NCBI GenBank assembly: GCA_045118955.1
Contig: JBGVKB010000034.1
Span: forward strand, 1 to 9,209
From: SFJ001 sp045118955
GTDB taxonomy: Bacteria > Bacillota > Clostridia > Oscillospirales > Ruminococcaceae
Direction of reading: 5' to 3'
DNA length: 9,209 bases
The notes beneath the pieces are model-generated. The model searched no databases. It saw only the letters and a list, made by a program, of their open reading frames with translations, and was not told the origin of the DNA. Position numbers and translations under genes: made by a program. Shown here piece by piece: positions 5,867 to 9,209 of the stretch. Within the stretch, counting starts at the first letter, position 1, and each line of letters starts with the position of its first letter.

Positions 5867-7342
5867 TTATACTTCACAAGCTTTTCGAGCCACATCCGCG
5901 ATCTCATCCTTCTCGATCACGGCGGTGAACCGCTCGGTCTTGCCGCGCAGACCGGCCAGACTGGCAGGCGCGGCTGCGCCGGTCGCTTTCTCCAGGCCCT
6001 CCATCGCCTCGAAGTCACCAGCGGGGGCCTCGCCGTTCAGCGCGGTCAGCACATCGCAGGGGAACTTGAAGGGGCTGGCGGTGCTCAGCACCACCATGGG
6101 CGCGGTGCTGCCGGCGGCGGCGCGGTACTCCCGGGCAACCTTAAAGGCCACGGCGGTGTGGGTGTCGCACAGATAGCCGTCCTTCTCGTAGATGGACTTG
6201 ATCTCGGCGGCGACCTGTTCGTCGTCATCACAGCAGCCGTAGGCGAACTCAGCGCGGATGGCCGACATGGTGGCCTCATCCACCGTGTAGCTGCCCTCGC
6301 GGTTCAGGGCGGTCATCCACTCGGTCACCTTGGCATCGCTGCCGCTCAGATGGTACAGCAGGCGCTCCAGATTGGAGGACACCAGGATATCCATAGAGGG
6401 CGAGGTGGTGCGGTAGAAGTCGCGGCGGGCGTTGTAGGTGCCGGTGGCGAAGAAATCAGTCAGCACGTTGTTGCGGTTGGACGCGCAGACCAGCTTGCCG
6501 ACGGGCAGACCCATCTGCTTGGCGTAGTAGCCCGCCAGAATGTCGCCGAAGTTGCCGGTGGGCACGCAGAAGTCCACCTTCTCCCCCATGGTCACCTTGC
6601 CGCTGCGAACAAGACGGCTGTAGGCAGCGAAGTAGTAGACGATCTGAGGCACCAGACGGCCCCAGTTGATGGAGTTGGCGCTGGACAGCACCACGTTCTT
6701 CCCGGCCAGTTCGGCGGCCAGCTCTTTGTTGGCGAAGGCGCGCTTTACACCGGTCTGGGCGTCGTCAAAGTTGCCCTGCACAGCATAGACCGCCACATTG
6801 CCGCCCTCCTGCGTGGCCATCTGCAGGCGCTGGATCTCGCTGGTGCCGTTGTTGGGGTAGAACACCACGATGCTCACGCCAGGAATGTCCTTGTAGCCAT
6901 CCAGCGCCGCCTTGCCGGTATCACCGGAAGTCGCCACCAGAATGAGGGTGTGCTCGGTGCGGCCAAGGTTCTTCTTGGCCTCCACCAGCAGCTTCGGCAT
7001 CAGCTGCAGGGCATAGTCCTTGAAGGCGCAGGTGGGGCCATGCCACAGCTCCAGCGCCCAGGTGTTCTCGTTCACCTGCTCCAGATGACCGGCCTTGCCG
7101 CCGAACGCCTCGCCGTAGGCTTCCGCCGCAGAGCGCTCCAGAACAGCCGGGTCGTAGTCGGTGAGGAACTGCTTCAGGATGTAGGCAGCCAGCGCCGGGT
7201 ACTCCAGCGCGCAGGCCTGCTCCAGATCCGCCTGCGGGAACGCGGCGGGCACGAACAGACCGCCCTCCTCGGACAAGCCTTGTGCGATGGCGCGGGACGC
7301 GCTGACCTTGTGTTCTGCATTTCGGGTGCTGAAAAATTCCAT
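5867..7342 (-). CDS. thrC: Threonine synthase
   Basis: Threonine synthase is a PLP enzyme that converts O-phosphohomoserine to threonine, the last step of the pathway. The 491-residue length fits the long class (E. coli/fungal type). Features in order are a typical N-terminus MEFFSTRN, LWHGPTCAFKDYALQ with the PLP-binding Lys108, TSGDTGKAA (138-146), SANSINWGR (221-229) and the phosphate-binding PTGNFGD (261-267). The ATG at 7340-7342 is preferred because GGAGGGG lies 9 nt upstream and the N-terminus matches the family. The frame is open for 35 further codons to a GTG at 7447, but that stretch is the hairpin-rich leader. It is a monocistronic unit with its own promoter and a terminator downstream. 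No other threonine-pathway genes are in the window. No defects are seen. Confidence 0.97.
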   Translation of the reverse strand: MEFFSTRNAEHKVSASRAIAQGLSEEGGLFVPAAFPQADLEQACALEYPALAAYILKQFLTDYDPAVLERSAAEAYGEAFGGKAGHLEQVNENTWALELWHGPTCAFKDYALQLMPKLLVEAKKNLGRTEHTLILVATSGDTGKAALDGYKDIPGVSIVVFYPNNGTSEIQRLQMATQEGGNVAVYAVQGNFDDAQTGVKRAFANKELAAELAGKNVVLSSANSINWGRLVPQIVYYFAAYSRLVRSGKVTMGEKVDFCVPTGNFGDILAGYYAKQMGLPVGKLVCASNRNNVLTDFFATGTYNARRDFYRTTSPSMDILVSSNLERLLYHLSGSDAKVTEWMTALNREGSYTVDEATMSAIRAEFAYGCCDDDEQVAAEIKSIYEKDGYLCDTHTAVAFKVAREYRAAAGSTAPMVVLSTASPFKFPCDVLTALNGEAPAGDFEAMEGLEKATGAAAPASLAGLRGKTERFTAVIEKDEIADVARKACEV

Positions 7343-7351
7343 GATGTGATA

Positions 7352-7456
7352 CCCCTCCGGCGAGGGAGCTTTCCGCCCCTCGCGCAAGTTTATTTGGTGC
7401 GGCACAGCGTTGCCGCATGGATTTTCTTTCAGGACGCTGCAATCCACTGCAGCGCC
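7352..7456 (-). promoter_or_regulatory. Structured thrC mRNA leader with competing ribosome-binding-site pairing
   Basis: The predicted transcript leader (about 120 nt) contains three stem-loops in succession. The first has 9-bp arms 7448-7456 and 7433-7441 with a 6-nt loop. The second has perfect 7-bp arms 7411-7417 and 7398-7404 with a 6-nt loop. The third is GCGAGGG (7377-7383) with CCCTCGC (7360-7366). The downstream arm of the third can instead pair as CCCTC with GAGGG (7353-7357) across a GCCG loop. That would hide the thrC Shine-Dalgarno GGAGGGG (7352-7358). The two foldings are mutually exclusive, as in a translational switch. It is too short for a T-box and matches no riboswitch that I recognise. 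Confidence 0.5.
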
Positions 7457-7470
7457 AAATATACCTTATT

Positions 7471-7498
7471 ATTATACAATAAAAAGAGCCGACGGCAA
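7471..7498 (-). promoter_or_regulatory. SigA-type promoter of thrC
   Basis: On the minus strand, TTGCCG (7493-7498; 4 of 6 consensus bases) is 16 nt from a perfect TATAAT (7471-7476). The surrounding sequence is A/T-rich, unlike the rest of the window. The predicted start near 7464 gives a leader of roughly 120 nt. The promoter overlaps the candidate terminator of the upstream yraN operon. Confidence 0.75.
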
Positions 7499-7504
7499 AG
7501 CGGC
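7481..7504 (-). terminator. Weak candidate terminator of the ylqF-rnhB-yraN operon
   Basis: On the minus strand, GCCG (7501-7504) and CGGC (7488-7491) can pair across 9 nt and are followed by TCTTTTTATTG. The stem has only 4 bp. A longer-range GAGCCG/CGGCTC pairing with sequence just past the yraN stop is possible. It is listed because the U-tract is good and nothing better lies in 7477-7587, which otherwise shows no gene. Confidence 0.3.
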
Positions 7505-7587
7505 AGAATCCAAAAAACTGCACCGCTCCACCGCCGGAAATTGTACATTATCGCCGAATCGTTTGCACCGTGCGCACACCGGCTCCC

Positions 7588-7953
7588 TCACAGTCCGGCA
7601 TCAAAGGCGTTCGGGATACAGCGCACCCGCCAGCCGCCGGGCTGAGGGACCACCTCCACCACATCAAAACGAATGGTACACTCGGATAAGAGGGGGTGCT
7701 TTGCCAGATACTGCTGCGCCGCGAGGAGGATCCGCTGCCGTTTTCGGGCGTCTACCGCCTCGCAGGGCGCTGAGAACGCCTCGCTGCTCCGGGTCTTGAC
7801 CTCTGCGATCACCAGCAGATCCCCTTTAAACACCACCAGATCCAGCTCTCCCATGCGGGTGCGGAAGTTGTGTTCCAAAAGACAGAAGCCCTGCTTTTGA
7901 TAATAGCGGGCCGCCACCGCCTCGCCGGTGCGCCCCAGATCCCGGTCAGCCAT
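7588..7953 (-). CDS. yraN: YraN/UPF0102 family nuclease-like protein
   Basis: This is a 121-residue protein of the UPF0102 (YraN) family, which has a PD-(D/E)XK/Holliday-junction-resolvase-like nuclease fold. No firm cellular function is established to my knowledge. The signature is visible: GRTGEAVAARYY with E11, RTRMGELDLVV with E36 and D38, then VIAEVKTRSS with the E51-x-K53 pair, and RFDVVEV near 95-101. These fit the proposed metal-binding nuclease core. Length is normal. The ATG at 7951-7953 overlaps the rnhB stop region by 8 nt, so the two are likely translationally coupled. Linkage to rnhB and ylqF is common in bacteria and points to nucleic-acid maintenance. It is the last gene of its operon. 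Family assignment is secure; activity is not. Confidence 0.93.
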   Translation of the reverse strand: MADRDLGRTGEAVAARYYQKQGFCLLEHNFRTRMGELDLVVFKGDLLVIAEVKTRSSEAFSAPCEAVDARKRQRILLAAQQYLAKHPLLSECTIRFDVVEVVPQPGGWRVRCIPNAFDAGL

Positions 7954-8554
7954 TCCAGTAGCCCAGTTTTTTCAGAAAGCTGCGGCGATAAAAGGGCTGA
8001 ATGCCGTACTGCGCGATCAGCTCGTAGTGCAGCTTGGTGCCGTAGCCCTTGTGCTTCGCAAGCTGGTACTGGGGAAACTCCGCGTCCAGCTTCTTCATGT
8101 AGCGGTCACGGGTGACCTTGGCCAGAATGGACGCCGCGCCGATGCTGGCGCTGACGCCGTCCCCCTTCACCTGAAAGCCGCAGGGCACGGCGAGACCCGG
8201 CGGGCAGCGGTTGCCGTCCACCAGCACATATTCCGGTTGGACCGACAGGCCTTCCACCGCCTGCCGCATCCCGCTCATGGTGGCGTTCAGGATGTTGTCC
8301 CGGTCGATGACCTCCGGCCCCACCAGCACCACGCTCCAGGCCAGCGCATTCTCGCAGATCACATCGTACAGTGCTTCGCGCTTTTTCTCGCTCAGCTTTT
8401 TGGAATCATTGATCCCATCGATGGGCTTTTCGGGGTCGAGGATGACCGCGGCGCAGCACACCGGCCCGCACAGAGGGCCGCGGCCCGCCTCATCCACGCC
8501 GCAGAACACGCCATGCTGTGCGCGGATCTGCGCGTCAAACTCGTAGTTACTCAA
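7946..8554 (-). CDS. rnhB: Ribonuclease HII
   Basis: RNase HII cleaves the RNA strand of RNA-DNA hybrids and incises at single ribonucleotides in DNA. With the TTG start it is 202 residues. GVDEAGRGPLCGP carries D21, E22 and the substrate-contacting GRG (24-26). DSKKLS follows at 50-55. LVDGNR gives D113, KGD gives D132, and ASILAKVTRDR plus KGYGT (Y171) complete the family pattern. All four acidic catalytic residues are present. TTG at 8552-8554 is preferred because GGAGG (8561-8565) is 6 nt upstream and the protein then begins just before the conserved core. An upstream in-frame ATG at 8629 would add 25 residues translated from inside ylqF and has no family counterpart. It overlaps ylqF by 8 nt and yraN by 8 nt. 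Confidence 0.96.
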   Translation of the reverse strand: MSNYEFDAQIRAQHGVFCGVDEAGRGPLCGPVCCAAVILDPEKPIDGINDSKKLSEKKREALYDVICENALAWSVVLVGPEVIDRDNILNATMSGMRQAVEGLSVQPEYVLVDGNRCPPGLAVPCGFQVKGDGVSASIGAASILAKVTRDRYMKKLDAEFPQYQLAKHKGYGTKLHYELIAQYGIQPFYRRSFLKKLGYWNG

Positions 8555-9209
8555 GGTCGTCCTCCATATCACGGCGCTGGGGCGGCCGCTCCAGACTGAT
8601 GCGGCCCCACTTGCTGGCGCGGAACTCATCCACCAGCATGATGGAGGCGCGCTCGGTGTTCACCTCACCGCCGCTGACCAGCATACCGCGGCGGCGGCCG
8701 ATGGCCTCCACCAGCGGCCAAGGCTCAAGCTGCATCTCCTCGTCGCTCAGCTTATAGCGGGCGGCGAGCTGTTCGGGGTAGATCTCCCGAACCTGAGAGA
8801 TCAGACCCATGGCCAGCTCCTCAATGTCGAGAATGTCGTCCTTGATGGAGCCGATGAAGGCCAAATTGGTGGCGATCTCCAGCGTATCAAACTTCTTCCA
8901 CAGCACGCCGGGCATATCCAGCAGATCGAAGCCCTCCACCGTGACCCACTGCTTGCCGCGAGTCACGCCGGGCTTGTCGGCGGCCTTGGCACGGGCGGCA
9001 CCGGCAAAGGTATTGATGAAGGTGGACTTACCCACATTGGGGATGCCCACCACCATCACCCGGATGCGGGCGCCGGACATGCCCTTGCTGGCGCGCTTGG
9101 CGGTCAGCTCGGTCAGCTCCTTCAGAATGGCCTTCTTCACAGCGGCGGCGCCGCCCTTCTGCTTGGCGCTGATGGCAAGGCAGCCCGCGCCCGCGCTCTT
9201 GAAGTAGCG
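8547..9209 (-). CDS. ylqF: Ribosome biogenesis GTPase YlqF/RbgA, N-terminus cut by window edge
   Basis: RbgA is a circularly permuted GTPase needed for late assembly of the 50S ribosomal subunit in Bacillus subtilis. The visible 220 residues run in one open frame from the edge. They begin RYFKSAGAG, with LAISAK (G5-like) first, then the P-loop GIPNVGKST at visible residues 55-63, PGVTRG (G2 region, 80-85), and DMPGVLWKKF (G3, starting at 98). G5 before G1 is the permuted order of the YlqF/YawG class. The NKxD motif (G4) must lie in the missing N-terminal part. The C-terminal domain (about 120-210) is helical and ends RDMEDDLE. A GTG at 9140 is only an internal codon, as homology-like sequence continues upstream of it. 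The stop overlaps the rnhB start by 8 nt, making this the upstream member of the operon. Confidence 0.95.
   Translation of the reverse strand, partial: RYFKSAGAGCLAISAKQKGGAAAVKKAILKELTELTAKRASKGMSGARIRVMVVGIPNVGKSTFINTFAGAARAKAADKPGVTRGKQWVTVEGFDLLDMPGVLWKKFDTLEIATNLAFIGSIKDDILDIEELAMGLISQVREIYPEQLAARYKLSDEEMQLEPWPLVEAIGRRRGMLVSGGEVNTERASIMLVDEFRASKWGRISLERPPQRRDMEDDLE
8561..8565 (-). promoter_or_regulatory. Ribosome binding site that fixes the rnhB TTG start
   Basis: GGAGG within the last codons of ylqF lies 6 nt upstream of TTG at 8554. No ATG or GTG in frame is better placed. The site lies inside coding sequence, so ribosomes finishing ylqF could reinitiate directly on rnhB. Confidence 0.75.

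Noticed and set aside
7343..7447. In-frame GTG extension of thrC by 35 codons
   Set aside because: The upstream codons fall entirely in the hairpin-rich leader, no ribosome binding site precedes the GTG, and MEFFSTRN with its well-spaced GGAGGGG matches threonine synthase starts.
7505..7540. T-box-like GGTGGAGCGGTG on the minus strand ahead of thrC
   Set aside because: It differs from the conserved T-box core at key bases, lies upstream of the thrC promoter and so is not in the leader RNA, and lacks a specifier stem and an antiterminator.
6158..7645. 495-codon open frame on the plus strand, antisense to thrC
   Set aside because: Same cause: it lies opposite a clear thrC frame, has low-complexity composition and runs through the thrC leader and promoter.
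8555..8629. ATG start for rnhB at 8629
   Set aside because: It would overlap ylqF by 83 nt, lacks a good ribosome binding site and adds a segment with no RNase HII similarity. TTG at 8554 has GGAGG at ideal spacing.

Overview
The window is about 9.2 kb of GC-rich (roughly 60%) chromosomal sequence with strong AGGAGG-type ribosome binding sites. It reads as a core housekeeping region of a Gram-positive anaerobe. The gene order tig-clpP-clpX-lon, a DUF1540 cysteine-rich small protein, and a ylqF-rnhB-yraN cluster point to Clostridia. The GC content and protein flavour suggest a high-GC member of the Oscillospiraceae/Ruminococcaceae (Faecalibacterium, Gemmiger or Subdoligranulum type). That placement is inference, not a match I could test. 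All genes except one 52-residue ORF are on the minus strand, so transcription runs from high to low coordinates.

Right block (9209 to 7588, minus): a partial ribosome-assembly GTPase (ylqF/rbgA, N-terminus off the edge), RNase HII (rnhB, TTG start) and the YraN/UPF0102 nuclease-like protein. They form a tight operon in which each junction overlaps by exactly 8 nt. A 245-nt intergenic region follows. It holds a weak candidate terminator, a clear promoter and a hairpin-rich leader for threonine synthase (thrC, 7342 to 5867). In this leader the thrC Shine-Dalgarno can be drawn in two mutually exclusive foldings.

Middle (5866 to 4787): a strong bidirectional terminator separates thrC from a convergent small gene on the plus strand. 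That gene (5558 to 5716) encodes a seven-cysteine DUF1540 protein. Divergent from it is a calcineurin-type metallophosphoesterase whose active-site motifs are all present.

Left block (4678 to 1, minus): a protein-quality-control cluster of trigger factor, ClpP, ClpX and Lon (partial, ending just after Walker A). Trigger factor has its own extended -10 promoter, and the promoter's 17-nt spacer is a perfect dyad. A hairpin with a U-tract lies between tig and clpP, and I found no convincing promoter in front of clpP. clpX follows clpP by 28 nt and ends in a hairpin. lon then has its own extended -10 promoter and a structured leader. Functionally, trigger factor receives nascent chains, ClpXP and Lon degrade failed or regulated proteins, and the ylqF operon serves ribosome assembly and RNA/DNA maintenance.

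I saw no mobile elements, CRISPR arrays, tRNA or rRNA genes, or phage genes. I do not see an undescribed system here. The points worth a second look are regulatory: the thrC leader, the tig promoter dyad, the tig/clpP attenuator-like hairpin and the lon leader.
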